In this document: in pieces, positions 1 to 9,618 of the stretch | Position numbering within the stretch: the stretch's first letter is position 1 | Layout of the letters: every line of letters begins with the position of its first letter | Program-made: the position numbers and the translations under genes | The notes under the pieces: model-generated | Database searches by the model: none | Told to the model about the DNA's origin: nothing | What the model saw: the letters and a program-made list of their open reading frames with translations, nothing else | Assembly: GCA_020446675.1 (NCBI GenBank) | Contig: JAGREE010000009.1 | Coordinates: 1-64,000 of the forward strand | Reading direction: 5' to 3' | DNA from: Alphaproteobacteria bacterium | GTDB lineage: Bacteria > Pseudomonadota > Alphaproteobacteria > Sphingomonadales > Emcibacteraceae | Length of the DNA: 64,000 bases

Positions 1-719
1 AACCACCAGCCACCCCAGCCAAGTTCGTAGTATGCCCACCATGATCCCAATGTTATTCCTGAGGTCAGAAAACACCAGGCTAGCAATGTCCACGGCCTTA
101 CCCAGCGCGCCCATGCTGCATCTACACGCCCTTCTATCAATGCCCCGACAGCAAAGGAAAAAGTCACCGATAAGCCCACATAGCCCATATATAAAAGGGG
201 TGGATGAAAGGCGAGTCCCGGATCCTGCAATAGCGGATTAAGGCCGTTTCCTTCCATAGGTAAAGGGAAAAGTCGTTCGAAAGGATTGGATGTTAACAGC
301 AAAAATAAATAAAATCCGACACCAACCAGAGCCTGTATACCCAAAACCCGTACATAAAATGTTCTCGGCAGCTTGCGCCCAAAGTAAGCAACTGCTGCAC
401 CGTAAAAGGAAAGAATGAATGCCCAGAATAAAATTGACCCTTCATGATTTCCCCATGCGGCGGCAATTTTATAAAGCATTGGTTTTAAAGTATGGGAATT
501 CCGCGCAACATTGGCCACGGAAAAATCAGAGACTATGAATGCATAAATCAGAGCACCGAATGATATAGAAACAAAAAAGAACTGACCATATGCAGCAGGC
601 GCACTGAGCGCCATCAGTCTGCCTCGGTTCCTCATAGCACCGTAAAGTGGTAGCGTTCCCTGAATAATCGCTAAAAAACATGCAAGAATTAGCGCAAAAT
701 GCCCGGCTTCAACAATCAT
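1..719 (-). CDS. ccmF: CcmF, cytochrome c heme lyase subunit (N-terminal part, cut by window edge)
   Basis: Membrane subunit of the heme lyase that joins heme from holo-CcmE to apocytochrome c in the periplasm. Translating the minus strand from the ATG at 719 gives an open frame to the edge without a stop. It begins [13 protein letters not shown] and carries the family landmarks WGNHEGS (about residue 95), [17 protein letters not shown] (about 165) and the start of the tryptophan-rich WWD region ([13 protein letters not shown]) at the edge. The start overlaps the ccmE stop in an ATGA, so the two are translationally coupled. The C-terminal two thirds lie outside the window. Confidence 0.95.
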   Translation of the reverse strand, partial: MIVEAGHFALILACFLAIIQGTLPLYGAMRNRGRLMALSAPAAYGQFFFVSISFGALIYAFIVSDFSVANVARNSHTLKPMLYKIAAAWGNHEGSILFWAFILSFYGAAVAYFGRKLPRTFYVRVLGIQALVGVGFYLFLLLTSNPFERLFPLPMEGNGLNPLLQDPGLAFHPPLLYMGYVGLSVTFSFAVGALIEGRVDAAWARWVRPWTLLAWCFLTSGITLGSWWAYYELGWGGWW

Positions 720-1192
720 ATACTGCCTTCTTCCCCGGGCTTCTGATAAAGTCCTCTTTTCTTCAGACTGTCCAACACTTCTTTGGGCATATAATTTTCA
801 TCATGCTTGGCTAGCACTTCCGTTGCGACAAAAGGGCCGTTTTTATGAACTTCTCCTTCAACAACTACGCCCTGCCCTTCACGGAAAAGATCCGGTAATG
901 AGCCCTTATAGACAACACTGACTGTCTCTGCACCATCGGTAATATCAAAATGATACGTCAGTCCATCATCAGCTTTTTCAAAACTGTCAATCGCCACCAA
1001 TCCGCCAAGCCGGATATGTTCCCCGTCCGGCAGATTACGTTCGGTCAGTTCGGTCGGATCAAGAAAAAGGCTGATATTATCCTGAAGAGCGGATAGGACA
1101 AGCCCGATAGCAAGCGCCAGAACCGCCATTGATGTCAGTACAAGATAAAGTCTTTTTTGTTTTCTGTTTGCCGCCCTGCTCTTAGCCATCAT
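716..1192 (-). CDS. ccmE: CcmE, periplasmic heme chaperone
   Basis: Heme chaperone that receives heme from CcmC and passes it to CcmF. The protein is 158 residues: a single N-terminal anchor (about 15-36) followed by an OB-fold domain. The heme-binding motif reads [10 protein letters not shown]; His130 is the covalent heme ligand position and Tyr134 the usual axial ligand. Its ATG shares one base with the ccmD stop (TAATG) and its stop overlaps the ccmF start, so ccmC-D-E-F form one tightly packed transcription unit. Confidence 0.96.
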   Translation of the reverse strand: MMAKSRAANRKQKRLYLVLTSMAVLALAIGLVLSALQDNISLFLDPTELTERNLPDGEHIRLGGLVAIDSFEKADDGLTYHFDITDGAETVSVVYKGSLPDLFREGQGVVVEGEVHKNGPFVATEVLAKHDENYMPKEVLDSLKKRGLYQKPGEEGSI

Positions 1193-1350
1193 TATTCATC
1201 CTGATCGCTTAAATTTTCAAGTTCCTGACGAAGCTCGTTCAGTGTTTTCTCATCATCTATTTTTCTTTTCCAGCTGGTAAATCCCAAAACACTTAGAAGC
1301 ACTATAACCGCGCCGAAGCTTGGCCAGACAAACATACCATAATTACCCAT
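1192..1350 (-). CDS. ccmD: CcmD, small heme-exporter subunit
   Basis: A 52-residue protein read directly from the minus strand (ATG at 1350, TAA at 1194-1192). It starts MGNYGMFVWPSFG, has one membrane helix (about 8-28), then a basic patch SWKRK and a charged amphipathic tail. Size, topology and position between ccmC and ccmE are those of CcmD, which is needed for release of holo-CcmE from the CcmABC complex. It overlaps the end of ccmC by 8 bases and touches ccmE at TAATG. Primary sequence is poorly conserved in this family, so the call rests partly on position. Confidence 0.88.
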   Translation of the reverse strand: MGNYGMFVWPSFGAVIVLLSVLGFTSWKRKIDDEKTLNELRQELENLSDQDE

Positions 1351-2074
1351 TGTCCTTCTCCTCCGCGATCCTGATCCTGAGACCGCGGATCTGACGGCGT
1401 ATTATCAGCGATTGTATACGCCAGAGCACCACCGTTATAAAGTAAAGATTAAATGCAAGAATAGAAATTAAAAGTGGCCATAACATGTCAGGGTGTATGC
1501 TTGCACCGCCCGATTTCATAAGGCTTGCCGGCTGATGAAGAGTATTCCACCAGTCAACCGAAAATTTGATAATGGGAATATTCACCGCGCCGACAAGCGC
1601 AACAATGGCCGCCACGCGGGCCGCTTTAACACTATCCTCTATGGCTTCCCAAACCGCCATATAGCCAAAATATAAAAACAGCAACACCAGTTCTGATGTC
1701 AGCCGCGCATCCCAAATCCAATATGTACCCCACATCGGTTTTCCCCAGAGACTTCCTGTAAAAAGGGCCAGTGCCGTAAATACAGCACCAATGGGCGCCG
1801 CCGCCCTGGCTGACTGATCGGCAAGCGGATGTTTCCAGATTATTCCGACAGCACTGGCGACCGCCATAAAGCCATAGCAAAACATTGACATATAGGAGGC
1901 TGGCACGTGCACAAAGATGATGCGGTAAGCATCTCCCATCTGATAATCAGCAGGGGCAATAAAGAGCCCCCAATAAAGACCGATAACAAGAGTCACTGCG
2001 GTTAAGACGAAACACCACGGTGTGATTAATTTACTAATCCGTAAGAAACGGGCTGGGTTGGCAAATTTATGCAT
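1343..2074 (-). CDS. ccmC: CcmC, heme handling membrane protein
   Basis: Six-helix membrane protein that presents heme to CcmE. It is 243 residues, normal for the family. The tryptophan-rich WWD motif is WGTYWIWDARLTSEL (about 115-129). The two heme-ligand histidines fall at His56 (in VHVPAS) and His180 (in WWNTLHQ), matching the pair known in E. coli CcmC. It is the first gene of the ccmCDEF block. ccmA and ccmB lie further upstream on the same strand, separated by two opposite-strand genes. Confidence 0.96.
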   Translation of the reverse strand: MHKFANPARFLRISKLITPWCFVLTAVTLVIGLYWGLFIAPADYQMGDAYRIIFVHVPASYMSMFCYGFMAVASAVGIIWKHPLADQSARAAAPIGAVFTALALFTGSLWGKPMWGTYWIWDARLTSELVLLFLYFGYMAVWEAIEDSVKAARVAAIVALVGAVNIPIIKFSVDWWNTLHQPASLMKSGGASIHPDMLWPLLISILAFNLYFITVVLWRIQSLIIRRQIRGLRIRIAEEKDNG

Positions 2075-2192
2075 AGCTTTGATCTATCCCTTTCACGCTG
2101 CATAATCAAGAATTAGTAAAAAAAAACGACATCATGCCTAAATTAGGCCTTCTTATTTCTTTAACTTTTATTATATATAATCATCGAACAAA

Positions 2193-2501
2193 ATGGATTG
2201 GGCATTTACGAATATTATGGACCTTAAAGCACTAAAAAGACCCTTAAAACTTTTCATTGGTTGGATGATGTTTATTGTCGGCATCATAACGGCCCCAATT
2301 CCATTGCCAATTGGTCAAATCGTGGCACTGATTGGCTTGAGTATTCTTGTATCCGAGAGCCACTGGGTTAAAATTAAAGTGCAGAAGCTAAGGCGCCGCA
2401 TGCCAATTATTGGCCGTCACCTACAGCTTATTCACCCGCATATGCCAAATTTTCTGAAAAAAGTGATTGAAGACACTGATCCGATCCATCTGGGTGAATA
2501 G
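2193..2501 (+). CDS. Small two-helix membrane protein, PGPGW-like
   Basis: A 102-residue protein with a helical hairpin (about 18-35 and 40-55) joined by APIPLPIGQ, then a basic amphipathic tail (KIKVQKLRRRMP) likely on the cytosolic side. The layout resembles the PGPGW transmembrane family, although the PGPGW motif itself is replaced by PLPIGQ, so this is a fold-level guess. No clear ribosome site precedes either possible ATG (2193 or 2217). It runs opposite to ccm and, together with the kinase downstream, separates ccmB from ccmC. Function unknown. Confidence 0.6.
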   Translation: MDWAFTNIMDLKALKRPLKLFIGWMMFIVGIITAPIPLPIGQIVALIGLSILVSESHWVKIKVQKLRRRMPIIGRHLQLIHPHMPNFLKKVIEDTDPIHLGE

Positions 2502-2530
2502 ATTTTCTTATCTCTAATTTTGGTAGTTTT

Positions 2531-2567
2531 AATAAAGACTTATTCATGATTTTTTCGAGTCTTTATT
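2531..2567 (+). terminator. AT-rich hairpin after the small membrane protein gene
   Basis: Perfect 10-base inverted repeat AATAAAGACT / AGTCTTTATT with a 17-base T-rich loop, 30 bases after the stop at 2501. It could end transcription of the preceding gene. There is no long T-run after the stem, so it may be weak. Confidence 0.4.
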
Positions 2568-2664
2568 TGCCTCATTTTGCTTTGCTTTAATACTTACTTT
2601 ATTTTTATCGTGTATAAGACATTAGGTGCAAATTTTAGACAGGCTCTAATCATGAGGTATATTA

Positions 2665-3996
2665 TTGCTTAACGAAGACGGATTTAAGCAAAATTTTCAG
2701 GCATTTGTGCACGCACAGAATGTCGATAATGCGCGGGCTTTTTCCCTGGTAACCTGTGTAGCATGCATCATTTTTATTTTCGGCAATACAGGCCCAATTG
2801 ACGCGATAAAATATAATCACATTTATAATTATACGAATGTTTCCATTCTCTTTTTTATTATTTTTCTTTCCATCCGGTTTGCTCTAAAAATTGGTTTAGA
2901 TAATTTGCTCATAGAAAAGATTTGCGTATGGGTTACAATTGTTAGCTCGTTTTTGTTTGCCTCATTATTAAGCTTTATGGATGTCGTTCAAGGAAGCGGG
3001 CCGATCGCACTGGCTGTAGGGTATTTATTGGTATCCATATTTTTTTCTTCCCGCTTTTATATAGTCATTTCAATGCTTATCCTGAGCGGTACAAGTTTTT
3101 TGTTTTTTATTTCAATGATCGACGGCATTGAAATTATGCAGTATGCATCGGGGCTGCTGGCAATAATAATCTTTAGTACGTTAGCATTTATTAAAACAGA
3201 ACGTCAGAGAAGAACTGTTTTTGAAACCAATAGAAAATTAGCCAACAAAATTTCAGAACTAAACAGTGCGCTGGATGTAAAGTCATCATTCTTTGGACAT
3301 ATGAGTCATGAGCTTCGCACGCCCCTAAATGCTATAATCGGTTTCTCGGAAATGCTCAAAAATGAAGAATATTTTCCAAAAGATAAGCATAAAGTTATAG
3401 AATATGCAGAATTTATAAATTCAGGCGGAAATCATCTTCTTGCTCTTGTTAATGATTTGCTTGACCATAATAAAATTGCAACAGGCGAAGTTACACTTTC
3501 ACTTGAACCCATAGACGTTCTTAAGCTTTCACAAGATTATATTGATGAATTAAAACCAATTTCCCGTGAAAAAAACCAGACCATTAAATTTTATACTCAA
3601 ACAAATCGCGCTGAAATTACGACGGATAAGCGCCTGTTTAAGCAAATATTATATAATGTCCTCTCAAATGCCCAGAAATACTCGCCTGAGAATTCAACCA
3701 TTGAACTGAAAATCAAAGAAGCTGGTAACGATAATTTTGAAATAGTCGTCAAGGATCAGGGGAAAGGAATGTCGGCAGAATTAATTGAACAGATTAAAAT
3801 TTCCACATCCTCTTCTGAAGCACATTTTATTTCAAATGCTGAGGGAACCGGATTGGGTTTAATTATTGTCTGTCAATTACTTAAGCTTTTAAACGGTACT
3901 ATAGAATTCCAGTCGGAAGTGAATTCGGGAACAGCGGTTAAACTTACTTTTCCAAGACAGTTTGAAGACCCGACAGGCAAACTCGTTTTAACTTAA
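2665..3996 (+). CDS. Membrane sensor histidine kinase (orphan)
   Basis: A 443-residue kinase: six predicted membrane helices in residues 25-178 with almost no periplasmic loop, a short coiled-coil linker (180-208), a HisKA domain with the H-box SHELRTPLNAIIGFSEM (phospho-acceptor His about 216), then an HATPase domain with N-box NVLSNAQKYS, G1 DQGKGM and G2 GTGLGL. Start is TTG at 2665, supported by GAGG at 2654-2657. No response regulator lies nearby. The membrane-embedded input domain suggests it senses something in or at the membrane; the signal is unknown. It converges on ccmB with an 17-base gap. Confidence 0.88.
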   Translation: MLNEDGFKQNFQAFVHAQNVDNARAFSLVTCVACIIFIFGNTGPIDAIKYNHIYNYTNVSILFFIIFLSIRFALKIGLDNLLIEKICVWVTIVSSFLFASLLSFMDVVQGSGPIALAVGYLLVSIFFSSRFYIVISMLILSGTSFLFFISMIDGIEIMQYASGLLAIIIFSTLAFIKTERQRRTVFETNRKLANKISELNSALDVKSSFFGHMSHELRTPLNAIIGFSEMLKNEEYFPKDKHKVIEYAEFINSGGNHLLALVNDLLDHNKIATGEVTLSLEPIDVLKLSQDYIDELKPISREKNQTIKFYTQTNRAEITTDKRLFKQILYNVLSNAQKYSPENSTIELKIKEAGNDNFEIVVKDQGKGMSAELIEQIKISTSSSEAHFISNAEGTGLGLIIVCQLLKLLNGTIEFQSEVNSGTAVKLTFPRQFEDPTGKLVLT

Positions 3997-4013
3997 ATTT
4001 ATGTTTGATGTTT

Positions 4014-4688
4014 TTAATCCAACGCCAGCCGGACGGCCGCTGCAGAAGCCCAAGGAGTAATTGCAAGGCTGAACAGGGTAAAAGCACCTAAGAATAAAAA
4101 AGCTGCGCTTCCGCCAGTCCCCATGACCATGGAATCAACCGCCATGACGCCAAAAATCAGCACCGGAACATAAAGAGGCAAAATCAACAATGAGAGCAAC
4201 ACCCCACCACGGCGCAATGATACGGTCAGGGAAGCACCGATAGTGCCAATCAATGACAATGCCGGAGTCCCGATGGTCATTGCATATATTATTGGCAAAA
4301 AAGCCCTGTCATCCATATTCATAAGAACGCCCAGAAACGGCGTAATTATGATAAGCGGTACACTTGTGGTTACCCAATGGGCCAGAGCTTTTGAAATGAC
4401 AATGAGTTCCAGCGATAATGGGCTTATGGTATACTGATCAAGAGTGCCGTCTTCATAATCAGCCTGAAAAATTCTGTCCAAAGACAACAGGCAGGATAAT
4501 AATGCCGCGACCCAAATTATGCCAACAGCAATACGGGCGAGCATATTTTGCTCGGGCCCGACACCAAGCGGAAATAAAGTTACAACAATGATAAAGAAAG
4601 CAACCACCATGGCACTGGTGCTGCCGCCCTGCCAGCTTATTTTTATATCACGTAGTGCTATGGACCAGAATTGAGCCGACATTACCAC
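4014..4688 (-). CDS. ccmB: CcmB, heme exporter permease subunit
   Basis: Six-helix membrane subunit of the CcmAB(C) ABC complex that drives release of holo-CcmE from CcmC. The protein is 224 residues. The N-terminal half contains the family-typical RIFQADYEDGTLDQY stretch (about 72-86), and the rest is a series of hydrophobic helices with LLPLYVPVLIFG near the C terminus. Its start overlaps the end of ccmA by 7 bases, indicating translational coupling. The downstream genes ccmC-F are on the same strand but 1.9 kb away. Confidence 0.93.
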   Translation of the reverse strand: MVMSAQFWSIALRDIKISWQGGSTSAMVVAFFIIVVTLFPLGVGPEQNMLARIAVGIIWVAALLSCLLSLDRIFQADYEDGTLDQYTISPLSLELIVISKALAHWVTTSVPLIIITPFLGVLMNMDDRAFLPIIYAMTIGTPALSLIGTIGASLTVSLRRGGVLLSLLILPLYVPVLIFGVMAVDSMVMGTGGSAAFLFLGAFTLFSLAITPWASAAAVRLALD

Positions 4689-5341
4689 TTTTCCATATAT
4701 TGTGATGCCGATACCGAATAGTCAGCAAGGTTAAGTATATTCATATCCTCAGAATGAATACCAAGATCTACATGGGTTGCACATATAATCATACCCCCGC
4801 CATCAAGATGATGCTGCATCGCTATAGATAACAGCTTTAGTCCCTGATCATCAAGACCCACCGTTGGTTCATCAAACAACCATATGTTAGCGGCATGACA
4901 CATGGAACGGGCCAAAGCTGTCCGACGGGCCTGACCAGAGGAAAGATAACGTACAGGTGTATCACTTAAGTGACTGATACCCATTTTTTCCATTACAGAC
5001 GCTATCCTGTCGGGATTATTCCAAAGTCGGGCCCAGAATTCTATATTTTCAAAAACCGTGAATTCGCGCTTAAGTGCGTTCTTATGTCCAAGATAACAAA
5101 TATGTCCGGAAATCCATTCATGATCACCCAGAACAGAGCTCTCATCCGAAGTTATATCACCGGACGTTGCTTCTATAAGTCCTGAAAGTGTTTTCAGTAG
5201 TGTTGATTTGCCTGATCCATTTGGGCCTATGAGCTTTAGAAGTGTGCCAGGCTTAATTTTAAATTCAAGATCGCGGAATACAAGCCTGTCACCACGATTC
5301 ACGGTCAGATTAACAACTGAAAATGTCTGTGTTTTTTTCAC
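4682..5341 (-). CDS. ccmA: CcmA, heme exporter ATPase subunit
   Basis: Cytosolic ATPase of the CcmAB complex. It is 219 residues with Walker A GPNGSGKSTLL (about 39-49), signature LSSGQARRTALAR (about 135-147) and Walker B IWLFDEPTVGLDDQG (about 153-167). The start is a GTG at 5341 without a strong ribosome site. Short size and the LSSGQARR signature separate it from generic ABC ATPases. It overlaps ccmB by 7 bases. Confidence 0.95.
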   Translation of the reverse strand: MKKTQTFSVVNLTVNRGDRLVFRDLEFKIKPGTLLKLIGPNGSGKSTLLKTLSGLIEATSGDITSDESSVLGDHEWISGHICYLGHKNALKREFTVFENIEFWARLWNNPDRIASVMEKMGISHLSDTPVRYLSSGQARRTALARSMCHAANIWLFDEPTVGLDDQGLKLLSIAMQHHLDGGGMIICATHVDLGIHSEDMNILNLADYSVSASQYMEKW

Positions 5342-5413
5342 TTAAATTTACTGCCTGCATTTTTTCTTTAAAAAAGCTATAGCAGTATATTGGATAAGTG
5401 AGAAGAGCCGAGT

Positions 5414-5680
5414 TTACCGATAAAGGTTTTTTGAAATATCCTTTGCCCAGATCAACATGGCTGCGGCGAATGTAAAAAGGCCCGCACCAATCAATATTGA
5501 AAGAATTTTTTCGCTGTCACCAATTATACCTGAGCCGGAAGCAAACATAAAAAAAGTAGCCCCCATCAGACTGATCAGAAAGTTTTTTCCATTTAATAAA
5601 CTTGAGATCCATTCAGTTTTAGATTTTCTTTGTATAATCATAATCCATCTCATCATCGCAAAATTATTCCCCTTATGCAT
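5414..5680 (-). CDS. Hypothetical two-helix membrane protein
   Basis: An 88-residue frame between ccmA and the aconitase gene, on the ccm strand. After a basic start (IQRKSKTEW) there are two hydrophobic segments, about 33-52 and 60-78, ending WAKDISKNLYR. An AAGGGG stretch at 5674-5669 lies upstream of alternative ATGs at 5656 and 5653, so the true protein may be 79-80 residues. I do not recognise a family. The hydrophobic pattern is more protein-like than that of the competing frame on the other strand, but reality as a gene is uncertain. Confidence 0.45.
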   Translation of the reverse strand: MHKGNNFAMMRWIMIIQRKSKTEWISSLLNGKNFLISLMGATFFMFASGSGIIGDSEKILSILIGAGLFTFAAAMLIWAKDISKNLYR

Positions 5681-5871
5681 ATTATGCTGATCGGTTTTGG
5701 TGATTTTTTGACATGAATAAGGTAATTTTCAGACGAATAAAGGCGGTCGGGTCACAATTTATCAATTAAATGGCCCTTACAATGAAAATATGAAGGATTT
5801 TCCTTGAATTATCCTTTGTTTTCAGTCAAAACACCCATGAGAAATTTCAAAAAATAACAAGGAGTTTAACC

Positions 5872-8556
5872 GTGGCAACAGTTGGTCAAGATACCCTGAA
5901 AACACGCCGTACACTTACCGTGGGCGACAAAGAATATGATTATTATTCCCTTCCTGAAGCAGCAAAGGAACTTGGTGACATTTCCAGACTTCCTTATTCA
6001 ATGAAAGTACTCCTTGAGAATCTGTTACGCTTTGAGGATGGTGTTACTGTATCCACGGAAGATGTTCAGGCGATTGTCGACTGGCAAAAAGAAAAAAGAA
6101 TGAACCGTGAAATTCAATATCGTCCGGCCCGTGTTCTTATGCAGGATTTTACAGGCGTCCCTGCCGTTGTAGACCTTGCGGCCATGCGTAATGCCGTTGT
6201 CGAACTTGGCGGAAAACCGGAACAGATAAATCCGCTAAGCCCGGTTGATCTTGTAATTGACCATAGCGTGATGGTTGATAATTTCGGCACCAATAAAGCA
6301 TTCCAACAGAATGTTGACCTTGAAATGTCCCGAAACAATGAACGGTACCAGTTTCTTCGCTGGGGCCAGAATAGTTTTGATAACTTTAGTGCCGTTCCAC
6401 CCGGAACAGGTATCTGCCACCAGGTAAACCTTGAATATATTGCCAAAACCGTCTGGACGGCTGATGTCGACGGCAAAACTGTTGCTTTTCCTGACACCTG
6501 CGTTGGTACAGACAGCCATACAACAATGATCAATGGTCTTGCTGTTCTTGGTTGGGGTGTTGGTGGTATTGAGGCCGAAGCCGCAATGCTTGGCCAGCCG
6601 GTTTCTATGCTGATCCCTGAAGTTGTCGGTTTTAAACTGACCGGCAAAGCCCGTGAAGGGGTAACAGCAACAGATATCGTTCTGACTGTCGTACAAATGC
6701 TTCGTCAACATGGCGTGGTAGGAAAATTTGTGGAATTTTATGGTAATGGTCTTGACCAAATGACTTTGGCGGATCAGGCAACTATTGCCAATATGGCTCC
6801 TGAATATGGCGCCACATGCGGGTTCTTCCCGATTTCAAAAGCAACTCTTGATTATCTGGAATTTACAGGACGCGATGCTGATACAATAGCCCTCGTTGAG
6901 GCTTATGCAAAAGCTCAGGGAATGTGGCGTGATTCATCTTCGCCTGATCCTGAATATACATCTGGCCTAGAACTTGACCTTACAACTGTTGAGCCGAGCC
7001 TTGCAGGACCAAGCCGTCCGCAGGACCGGGTCGTTCTCAGCAATGCAACAAAAGCCTTTAACGAAGTTCTTGAAACCCGCGGCAAAAGTTCTGAGAAAGA
7101 CAAAGGCTTTACTGTTGAAGGTAAAGATTTTGAACTTCATCACGGCGATGTACTGATTGCGGCAATCACATCCTGTACGAACACATCAAACCCTAGTGTT
7201 ATGATGGCTGCCGGTCTTGTAGCCAAAAAGGCAAATGAACTTGGCCTAAAATCAAAACCATGGGTAAAAACATCCCTAGCTCCCGGATCACAGGTTGTGA
7301 CCGATTATCTGGATAAAGCAGGTCTTAGCCCACATCTAGACGCACTTGGATTTGACCTTGTCGGTTATGGCTGTACCACTTGTATTGGTAACTCCGGACC
7401 GCTTGCCGAGGATTTGAGAACCACAATAAATAATAATGAACTGATTTGTGCATCCGTTCTTAGTGGCAACAGAAACTTCGAAGGCCGTGTTAGTCAGGAT
7501 CTGAAGGCCTCCTATCTGGCGTCTCCCCCGCTTGTGGTGGCCTATGCTATTGCCGGAACTCTACAGATTGATATTACAAAAGATCCAATTGGCAAAGATA
7601 AGCTCGGTAACGATGTATATTTGAAAGATATCTGGCCATCAAATGCGGAAATCGAAGCAACAATCCGTATGTCCCTGACCCGTGAGATGTTTGTTGAACG
7701 CTATAAGGATGTGTTCGCGGGCACCGAACAGTGGCAAAAAATCAAATTCCCGGAAGGCGAAACATATGCCTGGGATGACAGTAGCACTTATATTCAGCAC
7801 CCACCATACTTCCAGGGCATGACTATGGAAATAGGAGGAATGTCTGATATCAGAAATGCAAATCTTCTGGCGCTGCTTGGAGATAGCATTACAACCGATC
7901 ATATTTCCCCCGCCGGTGCTATTAAAGCCGACAGCCCGGCTGGAAAGTATTTGTCCGAGCATGGTGTTGAACGTATTGATTTTAACTCATATGGCTCACG
8001 TCGTGGTAATCACGAGGTCATGATGCGCGGTACATTTGCCAATGTGCGCCTTAGAAACCTGATGGCCCCGGGTACAGAGGGCGGCATTACCACCTATATC
8101 CCAACCGGAGAGCAGATGAGCATTTATGATGCGTCTATGAAATATCAGCAAAGCGGTACGCCACTCGTTGTTGTTGGCGGCAAGGAATATGGAACTGGAT
8201 CTTCCCGTGACTGGGCTGCCAAAGGAACAAGCCTGCTTGGTGTTAAAGCAGTGATTGTGGAAAGCTTTGAACGAATTCACCGTTCTAACCTGGTCGGCAT
8301 GGGCGTTCTCCCGCTTCAGTTTAAAGGAAATGACAATCGTGCCAGCCTTGGTCTGGTGGGAACCGAGACATTTGATATCACTGGTATTGCGGATGGTATT
8401 AAACCGCAACAGGATGTGAATGTTAAAATTACTTATGCCGATGGTTCAACAAAAGATATTGTCGTTTTAAGCCGGATTGATACAGCAAATGAGGTCGAAT
8501 ATTATAAAAATGGTGGTATTCTGCATTACGTTCTACGTAATTTAGCATCTGCTTAA
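5872..8556 (+). CDS. acnA: Aconitate hydratase A
   Basis: TCA-cycle enzyme that isomerises citrate to isocitrate with a [4Fe-4S] cluster. It is 894 residues, the normal length for the AcnA/IRP1 type. The cluster ligands are Cys435 (in TSCTNTSNP), Cys501 and Cys504 (in [10 protein letters not shown]). The C-terminal swivel domain holds [13 protein letters not shown]. The start is GTG at 5872 with a strong AAGGAG at 5859-5864. It stands alone, with a terminator right after it, and is divergent from the small membrane gene upstream. Confidence 0.98.
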   Translation: MATVGQDTLKTRRTLTVGDKEYDYYSLPEAAKELGDISRLPYSMKVLLENLLRFEDGVTVSTEDVQAIVDWQKEKRMNREIQYRPARVLMQDFTGVPAVVDLAAMRNAVVELGGKPEQINPLSPVDLVIDHSVMVDNFGTNKAFQQNVDLEMSRNNERYQFLRWGQNSFDNFSAVPPGTGICHQVNLEYIAKTVWTADVDGKTVAFPDTCVGTDSHTTMINGLAVLGWGVGGIEAEAAMLGQPVSMLIPEVVGFKLTGKAREGVTATDIVLTVVQMLRQHGVVGKFVEFYGNGLDQMTLADQATIANMAPEYGATCGFFPISKATLDYLEFTGRDADTIALVEAYAKAQGMWRDSSSPDPEYTSGLELDLTTVEPSLAGPSRPQDRVVLSNATKAFNEVLETRGKSSEKDKGFTVEGKDFELHHGDVLIAAITSCTNTSNPSVMMAAGLVAKKANELGLKSKPWVKTSLAPGSQVVTDYLDKAGLSPHLDALGFDLVGYGCTTCIGNSGPLAEDLRTTINNNELICASVLSGNRNFEGRVSQDLKASYLASPPLVVAYAIAGTLQIDITKDPIGKDKLGNDVYLKDIWPSNAEIEATIRMSLTREMFVERYKDVFAGTEQWQKIKFPEGETYAWDDSSTYIQHPPYFQGMTMEIGGMSDIRNANLLALLGDSITTDHISPAGAIKADSPAGKYLSEHGVERIDFNSYGSRRGNHEVMMRGTFANVRLRNLMAPGTEGGITTYIPTGEQMSIYDASMKYQQSGTPLVVVGGKEYGTGSSRDWAAKGTSLLGVKAVIVESFERIHRSNLVGMGVLPLQFKGNDNRASLGLVGTETFDITGIADGIKPQQDVNVKITYADGSTKDIVVLSRIDTANEVEYYKNGGILHYVLRNLASA

Positions 8557-8576
8557 AAATCTGAAATTATTAAAGT

Positions 8577-8607
8577 AAGCCGGCTCAGCAATGAACCGGC
8601 TTTTTTT
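8577..8607 (+). terminator. Terminator after acnA
   Basis: Seven-base stem AAGCCGG / CCGGCTT with a 12-base loop followed by seven T residues, 20 bases after the acnA stop. The opposite-strand gene that ends at 8612 faces it, so it may be used from both sides. Confidence 0.85.
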
Positions 8608-8611
8608 ATTT

Positions 8612-9493
8612 CTAGATTCGTTCTTTTTCTCTAATACCGACAAGAATGCGGAAGGCTTCTCCATTCACCGCCACAACGATCGACAGCATCATAAATGTCA
8701 AGAAAGCCGTAGGAACGTTAATAATAATACTTGACCACAGATAGTTAATATCCAAACTCCGTGCAATTTTTTCAAATGCCCATGTAATAAAATATGTATA
8801 AAGAGTGATTGGCAGAAAAGCTCTGAAGATTAGAAGCCATAGCCCCCAGGTTCTTCCTGTTGTTTTATGCCAAACTTCACGCAGGCTCATTGACCGCCGG
8901 CCAAGGGCCACACCAACAGTATAAAGCGACAGCCTGACTAAAATTGGTGAAAATAAAAGTATGACTATTGACGTACTTTTTATGGCAACGTTCTGTATTG
9001 CCAGCTGATCCATAACCACGCCTTGCGAAAACTGATAAACCATAAAACTTAATGAAAGCATCAATGTGGGCACGAATAAGATTGCAGTCGTAATAATAAT
9101 GCGTGCAACAGACCTTAGCAAACTATCAATATTGAAAACACCAGGTGATACAACATGATCAAAAAGCTGACTATAGGTGGCATATTTCTCACCCATTAAA
9201 AATTGTCTATACCAAACGAGTGCAAATGCGGCACATATGATCGCTCTGCTCACCGTCGGGTCTAAAATCATTTTATATTCGTGCAAAGCATAATCGCAGC
9301 CCAATTCGATCAATACCCAAAATATAATCGGTATAATTGCCAGGCGAAGAAAATGTTTAAAATGGCCCATAAAAAACAGGTAACTTTGAGAAATTGTTGC
9401 ATTAATCGATATTTCGTCAGCAACCTTAGCTTTGTTTATTTTTTCAGATTGCAACAAACTCATCTCCAAATACTGTGCCCATCGCGTTGACAC
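8612..9493 (-). CDS. Unknown polytopic membrane protein
   Basis: A 293-residue protein with about six hydrophobic segments: around 48-68, 80-96, 128-152, 170-195, 215-240 and 250-278. It begins with a polar 40-residue tail. No catalytic motif or transporter signature is apparent and I do not recognise the family. The start is a GTG at 9493; an ATG ten codons later (9463) is the alternative. A terminator separates it from htpG upstream, so it must have its own promoter within 9494-9576. Confidence 0.7.
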   Translation of the reverse strand: MSTRWAQYLEMSLLQSEKINKAKVADEISINATISQSYLFFMGHFKHFLRLAIIPIIFWVLIELGCDYALHEYKMILDPTVSRAIICAAFALVWYRQFLMGEKYATYSQLFDHVVSPGVFNIDSLLRSVARIIITTAILFVPTLMLSLSFMVYQFSQGVVMDQLAIQNVAIKSTSIVILLFSPILVRLSLYTVGVALGRRSMSLREVWHKTTGRTWGLWLLIFRAFLPITLYTYFITWAFEKIARSLDINYLWSSIIINVPTAFLTFMMLSIVVAVNGEAFRILVGIREKERI

Positions 9494-9576
9494 GCCAATA
9501 CCATCTTTTCGTTTGTGAGAAATAGCATATATTTCTGAACAAGATGTTACCCTTATTAATAATTTTAAATAGAATA

Positions 9577-9613
9577 AAAAAAGCCGCTGACTTATCGTTC
9601 AGCGGCTTTTTTT
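9577..9613 (-). terminator. Terminator after htpG
   Basis: Ten-base stem AAGCCGCTGA / TCAGCGGCTT (9581-9590 and 9599-9608) with an 8-base loop. It is flanked by A residues on one side and T residues on the other, so it can act in both directions. It sits just after the htpG stop. Confidence 0.9.
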
Positions 9614-9618
9614 ACGGT

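Noticed and set aside
2136-2148. Short palindrome GCCTAA-A-TTAGGC upstream of the small membrane protein gene
   Set aside because: Only six-base arms with no match to a known operator; not enough to call a regulatory site.
6114-6759. Long open frames antisense to acnA
   Set aside because: Shadows of the acnA codon pattern. The aconitase frame on the plus strand has intact cluster ligands over its full length.
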